DNA of 64,000 nucleotides from Erodium maritimum (GCA_963921825.1 OY997596.1:39299932-39363931), one strand, 5' to 3'. Positions 24,397-36,560 are shown, counted from the first letter of the stretch. Numbers and translations are program-made. The notes: generated by a model from the letters alone, not told the origin.

Positions 24397-25548
24397 TATC
24401 ATCGGGTACACGTCCTACCAACATATCATGTCAAACATATCAAACCAACATATCATATTAACCTATCATGTCAACACATCATACCAACATATCATACCGG
24501 GACACACAACATCGGTCTATCAATCACCCGATCATATCACAAGACAGTAATTCAACGCCGAAACACACCACAGACTAATCATGACCAATCTATTACTCAC
24601 ACTAACATTCACCACGTTCTCATAGCATATCATGATCCTTAATTTTACAACGGACATACCGTATATCAAACATGACAAGCTGCTAGTCACAACAACGCAA
24701 CCAACACGCAATCCTACGAGCCCAACCAGGGACCCACATGTGATGCTACAGCACAACAATTCCCACACCTACGGCACGACCTGGCCGCAAATGGTTCCAT
24801 CTTTATATGACTACGCTAGTTATTCACATCCTACATGTGATTCTATATTATACCGAGAATTCATAACCTATATGCATACTAGTAACTTTCCGCAATTAAA
24901 CCGGTATTCGCTACTTTTCCCTACCTCAACCGCTATCCAAACGCAAGAAATCAACAGGTCGCCTAGTAGCCTCCTCCGCCGTGCTCGGGAACAACGTCTA
25001 AGATCACAAGTAATACGAGAATTAATAATAACTCAGGGGTGGTTCAAAGAGAGAAATACCCAAACTAACCCTCAATTGTTCAACTTGTCAAAATGGGCCC
25101 AGAAGGCCCATTTTGCCCGGAATAGCGAAAACGTCCCTCGGACTCCGAAAATTTCCCTTTTTGTTGCTATCATTCCTAATTAAATTTACTTGTTCCAACA
25201 CACTTGAAGGAATCAAATTCCGATGTCCGAGTGTTCTAATTTCGCAATTAAAGTTTCTAATCGCATTTTCCGAAATTTCACGAATTACTTCCATAATTCG
25301 TTCCGGGCATGATATTATCGACCCGAGGTTCATCTAAGACCACCCGAACATGACAAACTCGTTTCCCAGCCGAGTGAGCCCCACGGTCATACGTGGACCG
25401 TGGGTGGCCGGACCGGACCACCACCGTGTGCAGTGAGTGCCCAAGTGTCCCAGGCCTTTATACAGTGCAGTAGAATGTGAGCTCCATCCTCAAAATCCCA
25501 AGAGCAGTGAGGGCAGATTAGTTGTTGCAGAAAGAAATCCATGCCTCT

Positions 25549-27687
25549 TTATTCTAAGAAGCATTTAGAAGGGATTGCTTCTAAACAGGCAAGCCAAGAG
25601 AAGGCAGAGATTTTAGGAGGAACTCCAGGGATCCAAACCTTTGAGGCCCAATCAAAGGCAGAGTTTCCTTGTAAAGCAAGCAAGCCATAAAATTTAGTAA
25701 CAGAGAAACCTTTAGCATCCCATTTCCAAGTTAGCTGATCATCATTAAGAGATAATTGAATGAAGTCCAAGATTGCAGAGAGGAAACCCCATTCCTGAGC
25801 TTCCCTACCCAAAACATCTCTTCTCAAGTTTAAGCTCCAGACCCCATCTTCCCAGATGTCTGCTATGAGAGAATGTTTGGTGGTTGATAATGAATAAAGT
25901 CTAGGGAAGAGGGATTTAAGTGTAGCATCTCCCCACCAGAGATCATCCCAAAAATGAATTCTATTACCTCTCCCAAGCACCCAGATCAGGCCCTTATTTC
26001 CAAAGCAGTCAGCAAATCTCGGATCTCTTAAGAGTGTCATAAAATGAGAAAGGATGCTTGGTCTTCCTAATTCAGAAAATTTGTTTAGATCCCACTCATT
26101 AAGATTCCAACCCATTTTGGCACAAATAGTTTGCTTCCACAGTGAATTTTCATCTAGAGCAAACCTCCACCACCATTTTGCTAGGAGGGAGATATTCATA
26201 AGGTTTAGGTCTCTGATACCTAAACCCCCATCAGATTTTGCTTTGCAGTCTTGATTACAACCCACTTTGCAGAAGACCCTTGAAGGTGCATTTCCATGCC
26301 ATAAGAACCTCCTTTGCCATTTTTCCATTTCCTTTAATACTGATTTAGGGGCTTTGAGAAGAGAGAAATAATAGAGTGGTAAGGCACTGAGAGTTGATTT
26401 AATGAGGGTAATTCTTCCTCCAAAGGATAGCATCTTTGCTTGCCAAAGTCCAAGACTTTTTTTGAATTTAGAGATGATAGGCTGCCAAGTAGAGACCCTC
26501 TTGGGGCTGGCACCCAGAGAGAAACCCAAATAGGGTAAAGGCAATGAACCAGTGTCACAGGAGAGTATACTTGCAAAAATCTCAATATCTTGTGATGGAA
26601 GGTTGAAAGGTATTAAGATGGATTTGCTGAAATTGACCTTGAGTCCATAGGCCAATCTAAATATCTTGAGTGCATTTTTCAGATTCTGGGCTGCATTGGA
26701 TGTTGCTTTGATGAAGAATAAAGTGTCATCTGCAAATTGCAGATGAGAGATCAGTGGACCATTTATCCCTAGAGAGATACCTTGGAATTGTTCATGCAGT
26801 AACCCAGCTTTCATAACTTGGTTGAGCCCTTCTGCAACTAGAGAAAATAATAGTGGTGACAATGAACAACCTTGCCTTAAACCTCTGAGTAGCTTGAATT
26901 GTGGGGATGGTGAACCATTGATGAGAATGGAGACATGGGCTTTGAAGCAAGATATCATCCAGAGACTCCAGAGACTTCTAAAGCCCATTCTAGTGAGCAA
27001 TTTCATGACATAAATCCAGTTGACATTATCAAATGCCTTCTCAAAGTCTGCTTTTAATAAGAGAGCATGAATTTTGGCTCTTCTGATCTGATCCAAGACC
27101 TCATTAGCCACAAGTACCCCATCTAAGATTTGTCTCCCAGCTAGGAAGCCAGTCTGCTCAAAGCCTACCAGTTGGTTGCTCACACCTTTTAATCTTGAGG
27201 CCAGTATTTTGGTGAGAATCTTGTAAGGCCCACCCATTAGGCTGATGGGTCTGTAGTCATCAAATGTTAAGGGTGTCTCATTCTTTGGTGTCAAAGTTAT
27301 GAAGGAAGAATTTAGTGTCTTCCCCAATTGAACAGACATGTGGAAGTAGTGTAGGAAGTTCATCAAATCTACCTTGATGATAGGCCAACAAACCTGATAG
27401 AACCTGAGAGTAAAGCCATCAGGGCCAATTGCCTATTCTCCATGACAAACCATTATTGCTTTAAGTGTTTCTTCTTCAGAGAAGGGCCTCTCTAGGTCTT
27501 GTGATTGTTCAACTGTGATGGAATTGAAGCTCAAAAGATTTAGGTTGGTATGGTTAGTCATGGGGCCAGAGAATCTTGCTTCAAAATGAGAGGATGCAGC
27601 CTCTTTAATCAGAGTAGGATCTTGCAGCAGTGTGTCATCAACCAAGATTTGTGTAATTTTTTTCTTTACTCCTTGAAAATTTTCCAC
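25549..27687 (-). pseudogene. LINE-X ORF2 reverse transcriptase
   Basis: One long frame, broken by a single in-frame stop at about 27433 (CHGE then stop then AIGPDGF). Motifs in order: YRPISLMGGPYKILTKILAS, QTGFLAGRQILDGVL, LLKADFEKAFDNVNW (motif A Asp), LRGLRQGCSLSPLLFSLVAE, HLQFADDTLFF (catalytic FADD intact) and LPLPYLGFSLGASPKR. The thumb motifs GRITLIKSTLSALPLY and KWQRRFLWHG follow, then the start of the zf-RVT region ending at 25549. RT would copy LINE RNA at nicked target DNA. The low number of lesions makes this the best-preserved LINE coding sequence in the window, but the 3' domain is missing. Confidence 0.88.
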
Positions 27688-27757
27688 CCTATGGAAGAAA
27701 CCATAGCCTTTAGCACCCTCATAGAACCATTTTTTCCTTACTTTTTGGCTCCATAAT

Positions 27758-28270
27758 TTAGCACAATTTTGTCTTTCTGATGACTTCTGCTCTCAGACAG
27801 CCTCTATCAGCGCATTCAAGAGGAGTTAGATCTCTATCCTCTATCAGTGCATCAAGGTTATCCAGCTTTGTTGTAAGTTGAGCTATGTCTGTATCAAGAT
27901 ACCCAAACACTTGGGAATTCCATTCTTTGAGATGTTCCCTTAATAATTTGAGCTTCTTCCAGAGAATAATGTGTGGTTGGCCTGTGAGATGTAAAGCTTC
28001 CCAGAATTGCTCCACCAAATTATCGAATCTCCCATCTTCAATCCATATGTTGAGGAACTTAAAAGGTCTTGGACCCCAATCAACTTGTTCCTCAAAGAGC
28101 AAAATTGGTCTATGATCTGAGATGGACCTTGGCAAACATTTTTGAGTGAGATTATTGAATTTGGATATAAAATCAGAAGAAACCAAAAACCTATCCAGTC
28201 TTGAGGCTATGGAGCCAGTGCCAAACCAGGTGAATCTCCCCCCATATAAAGGTAAATCAATTAGAGCAAG
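27758..28270 (-). pseudogene. LINE-X endonuclease, C-terminal half and linker
   Basis: It begins at the LTR-B junction with LALIDLPLYGGRFTWFG, then SRLDRFLVSSDF and SDHRPILL (the SDH catalytic motif of apurinic-type endonucleases), then the helical linker toward RT. A stop after RKTKLC (27758) and a frame change separate it from the next segment. Confidence 0.85.
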
Positions 28271-28794
28271 TGTCACGCCCCGAATTCGGTAGAACCGAAC
28301 CTGGAACGCGGACGGTAAAACAGTAAAACAATTTTCAAACATTTTAATAAACCGCTTAAAATCACCACTTTGGGTTAAACAAAATAATAGTTTACAACTG
28401 AAAACACGTCAAAAACAAGCGGACAAAACCAAAGCGTACGTCGCTAAACTCCCTAAAACCCAGACTCCCGCTCCCAGCTCTTCAAGCTTCGAGAGTTCCC
28501 CTAGTCCGTCTCGCGACCAGTACCTGTAGGAAAAGCAGCTAGGGGTGAGCGTTCGCTCACCACCACGGATACCAGACTGACTACAACATACTAGCAGAAA
28601 TGCCGGAAACACCAACACAAACCGGGGACTACTATCCCCAAACTCAAATAACCCGACTGTCACACGACAACTGTTACTTTCCCCAACCAAACTAAACACC
28701 CGCACACGTAATGTAGACCCGACACCATAATGACGACCTCAACGAACACAACACAGAAGTGATCAAAATCACGCAAACCACAACCACAAGCCTC

Positions 28795-29389
28795 AACACT
28801 TTACCGATCACGCGCCGGAAGGTGCTACTCACCTGATGGGGACCACAGTCCTCTGCTCTTTACCGACCGCACACCGGAGAGTACGACACACCCCTCGGGC
28901 ATAAATCTAGACTCAGCACTTTACCAATCACGCGCCGGAAGGTGCTACTCACCTACGGGGAACACATCCCTCTGCTCTTTACCGACCACACATTGGAGAG
29001 TACGACACACCCCTCGGGCAGAAATATACACTTAGCACTTCACCAATCACGCGCCGGAAGGTGCTACTCACCTACAGGGAACACATCCCTCTGCTCTTTA
29101 CCGACCACGCACCGGAGAGTACGACACACCCCTCAGACACAGCTCTAACCTTAGCACTTTACCGATCATGCACCGGAAGGTGCTACTCACCTACGGGGAA
29201 CACATCCCTCTGCTCTTTACCGACCGCGCACCGGAGAGTACGACACACCCCTCAGGCACAGCTCTAACCTTAGCACTTTACCAATCACGCGCTAGAAGGC
29301 GCTACTCACCTACGGGAACACATCCCTCTGCTCTTTACCGACCGCGCACTGGAGAGTACGACACACCCCTCGGGCATAGCTCAACAGTA
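28795..29389. repeat. 119-bp dimeric minisatellite in LTR-B, 5 units
   Basis: Units begin near 28795, 28914, 29033, 29152 and 29271, spaced 119 bp apart, with a small deletion in the last. Each unit contains two related halves of about 60 bp. One opens CTTTACCGATCACGCGCCGG and the other CTTTACCGACCGCGCACCGG. Confidence 0.9.
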
Positions 29390-29499
29390 CCACCAGAACA
29401 ATCACAGTCACAACCAAATGACACACAATCCCCGCAAAGGAAAGGAAAAGAATACGACAACACGACTAACTACCACTCGGCACGTTAGTCAACCAAATA

Positions 29500-29965
29500 C
29501 AGGTTCACTCCCCACGGGCACTCATGGTCACCCACAAACACAAACAAACAGTAACATACGGGTTCAACACCCCAAAGGCACACATGGCCACCCCCGACAC
29601 ACCAGCACTAAAATACGGGTTCAACGCCCCAAAGGCATACATGGCCACCCACGACACACAAACAATAAAATACAAGTTCAACGCCCCAAAGGCACACATG
29701 GCCACCCACGACACACAAACAGTAAACACACGGGTCCAACACCCCAAAGGCACACCTGACCACCCACGACACACAAACGGTAAAAACACGGGTCCAACAC
29801 CCCAAAGGCACACCTGACCACCCACGACACACAAACAGTAAAAATACGGGTTTAACTCCCCACGGGCACTCATGGCCACCCACAAACACAAACAAAAAAA
29901 TACGGGTTCGACTCCCCACGGGCACTCATGGCCACCCACAAACACAAACAATTCAATCAACCTCC
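29500..29965. repeat. 57-59-bp minisatellite in LTR-B, about 8 units
   Basis: Units contain acgggttcaac-ccccaaagg, cacatggccacccacgacac and acaaacagtaaaa. The same unit type is found in the LTRs of gypsy C. Confidence 0.85.
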
Positions 29966-31610
29966 GGGCACAACCAAATGCCACCAGTATTTCTATTGTT
30001 CGATAAGTTCACTCATCCTACGACACTACTAAGTGTCACATGCATTTCTATTGTTCGATACGTTCACGTATCATAAGACACCACTAAGTGTCGCCTGCAT
30101 TTCTAGTGTTCGTTAAACTTACTTATCCTACGACACCACTAGGTGTCACATGCATTTCTACTGTTAACTTTCCCTAGTCAAGGCCGAGATCCGGCTACTT
30201 TTCCCTACCTCGTAACGCTTTCCCAAAAGTCCACGCCCAAGCTCCGGCGTGCACCAGAATTACCCGCTTAGCCTCCTCTTTCCACGGTCGGCGACACGGT
30301 CTACAATGATTACAATTAACACACTTTTTAAATAAGTAGACAAAACCCGAATTTAATGAACTTAACGCTCGAACGTAACCCCGACAATGTCGATCACTCC
30401 CAAACTTCCCAATTACTCGACATTGTCAATAATGGGCCCGGAAATGCCCGATTCGCCCGGCTCGGCGAATCTGCCCGGGATCGGAAAACGCCCTTCCGGG
30501 GCTCCGAAAATTCCCGTTTTCGTTTCTACGATCTTAGAATAATTCAAGGGTTCCAATGCAATCGACGGAATCAATTTCTGACTTCCGAGCGATTTAATTC
30601 GCGTTTAATGTTTCTAAACCCGAAATTTCCAACTTTCACAGTTTAATTCCATAATTCGTTCCGGGTGTGAAATATCGATTCGGGGATCGTCCAAAACCAC
30701 CCGAACACGAAAAACCTGAGGCCCGGCCAAGTGGGCCCCACACGGCCACAAAGGGAAGATTTCCTTTTCACCCCAAAACGTTCCTAACGAACCCCAAACC
30801 TCAACCATTCATCTTTAAACCAAACTTAAACAAAACCCAACCTTAATCAAACCGTTTAAACTCAAACCCTAAAATTCAAACGTACCAAAACGAGAAAAGA
30901 ATGGGTTTTCACCGTAGGAAATGACGAGGGGATGACGAATACACAAGAATTGAGACGATCCGTCGGTCGGATCATCGGGAAATCGACACAACTCTTCTAT
31001 TTTCTCCTTCTTCTTCTTCTCTCTACTTTCTCTCTCCTTCTCTCCATTTTTCTGAAATTGCCGAGACACTCTCATCCATTCTTTTTTTATTTTGTTTTAA
31101 AACTACCAACTACCCCTTATTTACAAAACTACCATTCTCCTTTCCTTTTCTTTATTTTAAAAACCAACCACCAAATGTGTGACAAGTGTCAAGTGGTACC
31201 CAACCTTTAGAAAAATATCTTGGTGGATATTTTTCTGTCCGATTCGCGAAATTCGGCCGTTTCAGGCCCCGAACGGGCCCATTTTCCAAGAAACTACGAA
31301 ATTTCACGAGCTACAAGGAAACGGCTCAACTAAGACCGCTGTAACGACGGCTAAGCTTTTTGGATCCAAAACGGGCCTCGAACGGACCAAAACGTCGCTC
31401 GGTTGATTTTTCCGGTAAAAAGTCAACCTTTCCCAAGTTGGTCAAAAAGTTGCCTTGAGTCCCCCAGAACTCACTTTGGTCGATCTCGGGGTCAACTTAA
31501 GTCCGATATGACCCTCGGGGTCAAATTTAGGTTCATTTAGGTGTCTGTCCCAAAATTTTAAATTTTTCCTGTTTTTCGCCGATTTGACTAGCGTTGACCG
31601 GGAGTGGTTC

Positions 31611-33329
31611 TTTTTTTTTGGATAAGCGATTTTTTTATTAAAAACAGGAATCCAACAGGAACCTGAAATACAAGAACAAAAAACAGGGAACTAAACAAAC
31701 AGAAGAAAAACGCAGCCCCCGACATCAACGGCGCCTCCTTCTTCGCAGGCACGAAGCAGGCCTCGACTTCCACTGCTCAAACGAAACCTCAGGCAACAGA
31801 TGCCCAGCTAACTTCAACAAGCTAAAAGAATGAGGCAAAAAGTTGCCGAACAGCTCCAACTCAGTCAACCACGAGCTCCGAAACTCCACTGCATTACGCT
31901 GCACCCAAACATACCAGCACACCGGGTAACACACCTTCATCCAACCCGAGTCACGGGGGCCGGACGACAACAAAAACCAACTCTCAAAAGCCCCCAAAAA
32001 GGATCCCGGTATTTCCCAAGGCAAAGACCACCAATCAAAAATCAACCCCCAAAATTTCCAAGTGAATTCGCAATGCAGAAATAAGTGATCTAAGTCCTCA
32101 AAGCAAGACTTACAAAAAATGCACAACATGGCATTCAGGGGGATACGACAACCCCTCTCCTCCAGAAAGGTCATAGTGGGAATCGCCGAGTGAAGGGCTA
32201 ACCACATAAGCATGCAAAATTTGGGAGGCATCCCCTTCACCCATAAAACCGAAGCCCAACCAACCCTGTCAAAAGAAGGGGTGATCAACCTGTAGACCGC
32301 CCCTACAGAAAAACGCGGCCCTTTCACCCAAACCATCCTATCCTCGGAGTTTGACAAACACACCGAGGCCAGAAGCTCCTGAAGCGCCGTTTCCTTCCCC
32401 CTTTCCCAAATGAACAACGTTCTTCGGAACAACACCACCCAACACCCTTCTCTCCAATAGTCTTTTACCACAGCCTCCTGGTCTCGGGCAGCAACAAACA
32501 GGTGATTAAAACGGTACCTAAAGGCCTCATCCCCAAGCCAGACATCGTCCCAAAATCGGACCCTCTCTCCATTGCCCACCTTCCAATGAATACCTTGACC
32601 TCCAAACAAAGTCTGAAATCTGTGGTCGTTGCCAGACTAACAGTATGGCCGAACAAAGATGGATCATTCGGCTGATCAAGCCTCAGTAAATCCCAGTCTC
32701 GCGGGTCCCATTTGAACTTCACACATATAATCTGCTTCCATAAGGAGTCAGTCTCCTCCGCGAATCTCCAGAACCACTTTGCCAGTAGGCTCAAATTGAC
32801 CTCCTCAAGCCGGCGCAGGCCTAACCCGCCCTCCGATCTAGGACGACAGACTTTATCCCATTTAACCTTATGAATCACCCTGCGTGCAACACTATGGGAC
32901 CACAAAAAACGTCGCTGAAGTCTCTCCAGTTTCTGAATAACCGAACTAGGAGCCTTAAACAGGCTCATGTAGAAAACTGGCAGGGCCGCTAAGGTGGATT
33001 TCAAGAGAACCACACGGCCAGCAATGTTGAGATTCTTTTCTTTCCAGCCGTTCAAATACCGCCTTACTCTAACGAAAAACGGCTCCCAAAATTTCAGCCT
33101 CTTAGGCGACAGACCCAATTGAAAACCCAAGTACGGTAAAGGCAAATCACAAACTTCACACCCAGAATGTTAGAAATTACCTCAGCAGACAGAACATTCC
33201 CATTCAGTAAAACAGCTTTGGACTTGCCATAATTTATCTTCAACCCAGAGACCGACTGAAACAAGTCCAAAAGGTATTTCACATTCCTCAAACCCGCTTC
33301 CTCTCCCTTGATAAACAGAATGGTGTCAT
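31611..33329 (-). mobile_element. LINE-Y, 5'-truncated L1-type LINE
   Basis: The left end is a T run (31611-31619) followed by GGATAAGCG, which is the poly-A tail read in reverse. A 15-bp target duplication flanks it: ccgggagtggttctt at 31598-31612 and 33330-33344 (the last two T also fit the tail). The right end falls exactly at the RT active-site codons: the first coding triplets on the minus strand are Asp-Asp-Thr. Reverse transcription or integration therefore ended within the YADD motif, as in typical 5'-truncated LINEs. It interrupts the last 18 bp of LTR-B. Confidence 0.92.
31725..33291 (-). pseudogene. LINE-Y RT C-terminal part and zf-RVT
   Basis: Minus frames in order: NVKYLLDLFQSVSGLKINYG (33291), PLPYLGFQLGLSPKRLKFW (33145), GRVVLLKSTLAALPVFYMS, LQRRFLWSH, SEGGLGLRRLEEVNLSLLAK, VRFWDDVWLG (32609 frame), and the zf-RVT part GMPPKFCMLMWLALHSAIP, CRIPLNAMLCIFC, DLDHLFLHCEFTWKFWG. 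Frameshifts near 33140 and 32560 divide it. The protein lacks endonuclease and most RT motifs because of the truncation. Confidence 0.85.
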
Positions 33330-33347
33330 CCGGGAGTGGTTCTTACA

Positions 33348-33880
33348 GCAATAGTGTCTATGAGACCCTGGAAATTATTCATATCTCTGACAAACCCTCT
33401 AGAGGATGATCTTTCATCAGAAGATATTACAAAATTGAAGTCTCCAGCTAAGACCAAGAGTAAGGGAAGATTTTGAATATTCAATGCAGCAGCTAACTCT
33501 AGCCAGAGAGCTCTTCTTCCTGATCTTGAACAAGGGGCATAGATATTTGAGATGCAGCAAACTTCTCCAGTTGCTTTAAGAGAGCCAAACCAGATCATTG
33601 CCCCATTTAATTTTTGAATTCTTGTGAGGTTGAAGTAAGAGGTTTTCCAACACATAATGAGACCTCCAGATAGTCCAACAACTGGAATATAGTCCAATTC
33701 CCAGCCCCCATTCATACCACAGGATCTAAGGAAGCTGGAAGATGGGGAGAGTATTTTTGTTTCTTGTAAGAGCACCATTAAAGGATGTTGCTTGCGAATC
33801 ACGTCACCCAGAGTCTTCCTCTTTTGTGAGGAAGAGAGTCCTCTCATGTTCCAAGAGAGGACATTCATCTTAGAAATCAC
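33348..33880 (-). pseudogene. LINE-X endonuclease, N-terminal half
   Basis: It reads MNVLSWNMRGLSSSQKRKT (Asn of the WN-x-RG motif), LLQETKI (catalytic Glu), NIYAPCSR and LAGDFNFV (Asp and Asn of GDFN), and breaks off at the LTR-B junction after GLIDTIA. The remaining motif (SDH) is found 5 kb away at 28.1 kb, beyond the insert. Endonuclease motifs are intact on both sides. The domain nicks target DNA to prime LINE integration. Confidence 0.88.
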
Positions 33881-34552
33881 TATAGATACAAACTGTTATA
33901 CGAGAACATACATTTAACAGAAGTTAACCTTAAGTTAGAGAAGTACATAGATAACTAGTAAGACACACTAGTTTATAATGTAGATATATGAGTAATATTT
34001 ACAATATGCATATTATAACACACACACACTTATAAATTATAACTCTGATACCATTATAAAATTATATAAATGCAGTTTAATAATCACATATTAACAACGT
34101 ATACATAATACTGTAACTTTGATCCATTTTGTTTGTATAAATACCCCTTTTTCCAAAAAGTTCCTAACAAGCTCTAGATTCTCCGAAACTTCATTGTTAA
34201 GTTCTAAAATCTCAAAATTAACCTCAACAACTCCAAAAACTTCAAACCCAGAGTGGGTTTCAAGCAATTAACCACAAACCCAATTGATTTCCAACAACTC
34301 TTCCACTTTCTCTCCACAAACCCTCCATTTAACCAACAAAACCCTACACCCATAAAACCTAAGTCTTGTTCATGCACTTTCTACCAAACGCACAACTAGA
34401 AATTTAACAAAAGGGAAGTTAAGTGCTTGAATACCTTAGAGAATAGGTAGATGATGAAGAAAATGGAAGAAAATGAGGTTTTGGGGGTAGAAATCAAGTG
34501 AAATGAGTCATTTTTCTTCCTTCTTTTCCTTTCTTCTTCTTCAAGCTATGGA

Positions 34553-34580
34553 GTTTCTCTCTCTCTCTCTCTCTCTCTCT
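34553..34580. repeat. (CT)n microsatellite in gypsy A LTR
   Basis: An uninterrupted CT run. A second one lies at 34675-34694, both inside the A LTR where the related LTR at 5.1-5.2 kb has only short AG-rich sequence. Confidence 0.8.
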
Positions 34581-35029
34581 ACTAGCTATGGTCGGCCAGC
34601 AATGAGAAAATGGGCTGAAGATTGCTCAAAAGAGGTCTTATCCTAAAGGTAGAAATGTCTCTTTCGTCCTTTAGCTCTCTCTCTCTCTCTCTCTTTTGTC
34701 CACAAGTGGGGACCAAATGGTCTTTTCTCACATTTTTCTTCCTTTCCAAGCCATCATGGACATGTGTCCATGTGGGGTCCACCTCTACCCAAAATATCTC
34801 AGCTCAAATTAAATTAATTCGTTAAGACCCCTAATTCGACCTAGTTTGACCCGGGTTTGACTTTTTCGCAAAAATAGTCATTTGAAAGGAAATGACCCAA
34901 CTAAGCTAACCGTAACGACGGCTAAGCTTTTTGGGTCCCGGAAAGGTCCCGAATGACTCCCAGAGTCATCGATTGACTTTTCTCGAATTTTCCCGGTTCG
35001 ACCGGGATCGACCAAGGGCGGTTCTTACA

Positions 35030-35045
35030 ATCTACCCACTTAAAG
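35030..35045 (-). other. Gypsy A polypurine tract
   Basis: On the minus strand this reads CTTTAAGTGGGTAGAT and directly precedes the 3' LTR (TGTAAGAACC). This position and composition mark the plus-strand primer site. The sequence gacgaaatt just upstream is typical of Tekay/Del elements. Confidence 0.8.
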
Positions 35046-35667
35046 AAATTTCGTCCGCGAAATTTAAAACGAACGTACCTCAAGGGTCGACAGACTTGGG
35101 TACTTCGTGCGAATCTCATCCTCACGCTCCCAAGTCGACTTTGCTCCGTGGTCCTCAACCGTTCACGATCCGCACGACCCCTCGATCGTCTCTCTCATAA
35201 CCCAAGACTAATCAAGAGTCGACTCTTAACACTCACCTATGCCCCTCATGGGCCATTGACCCGACCTACCATACAATGCTTCGTACAGTGCCATCTTGTT
35301 ACTGGCTTGGAAGCTTTATGGTAGTTGCACTCGACTAACTGTCTCCGGACTCCGTCGTGAGCTGCTCTCACCTCTACTGTGCAATCGTAGTGGTTGGGAT
35401 AGTCCACGCAGGACGTTGGCGTTCGGCCCTCACTTGTTGACAAGTGATCCGCCTCGATATGAACTCCACACCCGCTCTCCGCATCCCGCTCCACCGGGAA
35501 TGTCGCCTGATGTCGCGCTACCTCTCAGTGTTACCCGTCTACACCATAAGACGCGAATGATGTGACTCTCGCAACACGTCGTCTGTACCGCTACGCGGAA
35601 AGAACAATCCTCCTCGATCCGTTACATGCTCACAGCCTTCGGCGTCGCCACTGTTGGCACTTTTCTT

Positions 35668-36206
35668 CTAAAACTCTGTTGTATCGGCATTGAGTATCGG
35701 TTCTTCACCGTGACCCAGTCCAGCTCCCGGTGGTCTATACACATCATCAGCGCTCCACTCTTCTTCCTCACGAAGAGTGATGCGTTCTCCACGGCGATGT
35801 GCTCGGGCAGATAACCCCTTCTCTCGGGACTCTTCGAACTGACACTTCAGTTCGGTCAACTCTGCTGACGCAGACCTGTATGGCGCCACCGATGTCGGTG
35901 CTATCCCTGGCATCCGTTGATCCCAAACTCGACCTCGTGCCTGGCGGCAATCCAATCAACTCCTCAGGAAAGACCTGTAGGGAAAACGCACACTACTCGT
36001 GGCAATTGTCGGTTCGGCACGACCGCCACCTCCTCCTTTATGGACAACGCTGACAAGAGAACTCCGCTCCTACTGCCCAGTACGTACGTGACAGTCGTGT
36101 AGCCCAATCGCACTGCCACCGGTCGCCGGTAACAATCGATCGACGCCACGTGTCTCGAGAGCCAGTCCATCACCAGGATGACATCGAAAGCCGTCATGTT
36201 CAACAC
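35668..36206 (-). pseudogene. Gypsy A protease end and RT start, decayed
   Basis: The frame 36206-35964 reads TAFDVILVMDWLSRHVASID, the C-terminal signature of gypsy aspartic protease. The frame 35955-35668 reads GIAPTSVAPYRSASAELTEL, the entry to RT, then loses frame near an RT stretch that would hold the D-Y-R motif. RT core, RNase H and integrase are absent; 35046-35660 holds only scattered fragments. Confidence 0.7.
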
Positions 36207-36489
36207 AAGAAGATCACCAAGAAGATCAACTACTCTAATCTCACACGCCCGTCACACACTCGTCAACCACATCACCTATAACCGGGGTGTCAAGACACAA
36301 AGGTCGCCTCAAAGGCTCTACTCTTAGGCTTGACTCCTCACCAAGGGTAGAAGAAAACAGAAGAGTGCAACGCCTGTGGGTTATGGGCCCACCACGCTTC
36401 CGCTGCGCCACTCTGATCTCATCGCCACTCGGCCACCTCCCCTGACCGGTCTGACTGCTTACTGGTACTGCTGCGGCCCTCCGCCGCTC

Positions 36490-36560
36490 GGGCACTCATC
36501 TGCGATGTCCCGGTTACCGACAATATAAACACACTGGCCCCCGTTTTAACGCGACGACCC
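36490..36560 (-). pseudogene. Gypsy A gag zinc knuckle, damaged
   Basis: The minus strand reads QCVYIVGNRDIADECP, resembling a CCHC knuckle (C-x2-C-x3-G-H-x4-C) in which the second Cys and the His are lost by mutation or frame slip. The position upstream of protease fits gag. The rest of gag (36560-37750) is not recognisable in a single frame. Confidence 0.5.

Larger units (their letters stand above)
28271..33347 (-). mobile_element. Solo gypsy LTR-B, interrupted by LINE-Y
   Basis: It starts TGTCACGCCCCGAATTCGG at 28271 and ends GGGAGTGGTTCTTACA at 33347. No primer-binding site, polypurine tract or pol lies within it, so it is a solo LTR of about 3.35 kb once LINE-Y (31611-33329) is discounted. 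The flanks are GCAAG (28266-28270) and GCAAT (33348-33352), a 5-bp target duplication with one change. It sits in the LINE-X endonuclease, and the host reading frame resumes on the other side. It holds two minisatellites and the conserved hairpin. Confidence 0.85.
25424..34140 (-). mobile_element. LINE-X, L1-type LINE interrupted by solo LTR-B
   Basis: ORF2 runs on the minus strand from 33880: endonuclease N half (33880-33348), solo LTR-B, endonuclease C half (28270-27758), linker (27687-27433) and reverse transcriptase with thumb (27366-25549). It stops within the zf-RVT region near 25424, with no poly-A tail, so the 3' end was lost. The 5' boundary near 34140 is where gypsy A LTR sequence resumes; 33881-34140 has no ORF1. 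Edges are approximate and no target duplication was found, so a deletion at insertion or later is likely. Confidence 0.8.
23529..35029 (-). repeat. Gypsy A left LTR (3' LTR), interrupted by LINE-X
   Basis: It starts TGTCACGCCCC at 23529 and ends GGCGGTTCTTACA at 35029, followed at once by the polypurine tract complement. The LTR sequence is at 23529 to about 25424 and about 34140 to 35029. The reversed LTR at 4919-7019 aligns with both halves. About 150 bp of GC-rich LTR sequence present there (5590-5740) is absent here at the LINE junction. Confidence 0.8.

Noticed and set aside
28795..29389. Regular repeats that could suggest a CRISPR array
   Set aside because: The units are contiguous without unique spacers, and the DNA is a plant retrotransposon LTR.
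29505..29984. Open frames of 100-159 codons on both strands in the minisatellite of LTR-B
   Set aside because: They repeat with the 57-59-bp array and code for no recognisable protein; they stay open only because the array unit lacks stops.
33970..34140. A TCTGATACCA word resembling a reversed primer-binding site near 34048
   Set aside because: There is no LTR terminus next to it (the flank is AT-rich DNA at the LINE-X 5' side), so it is not called as a primer site.
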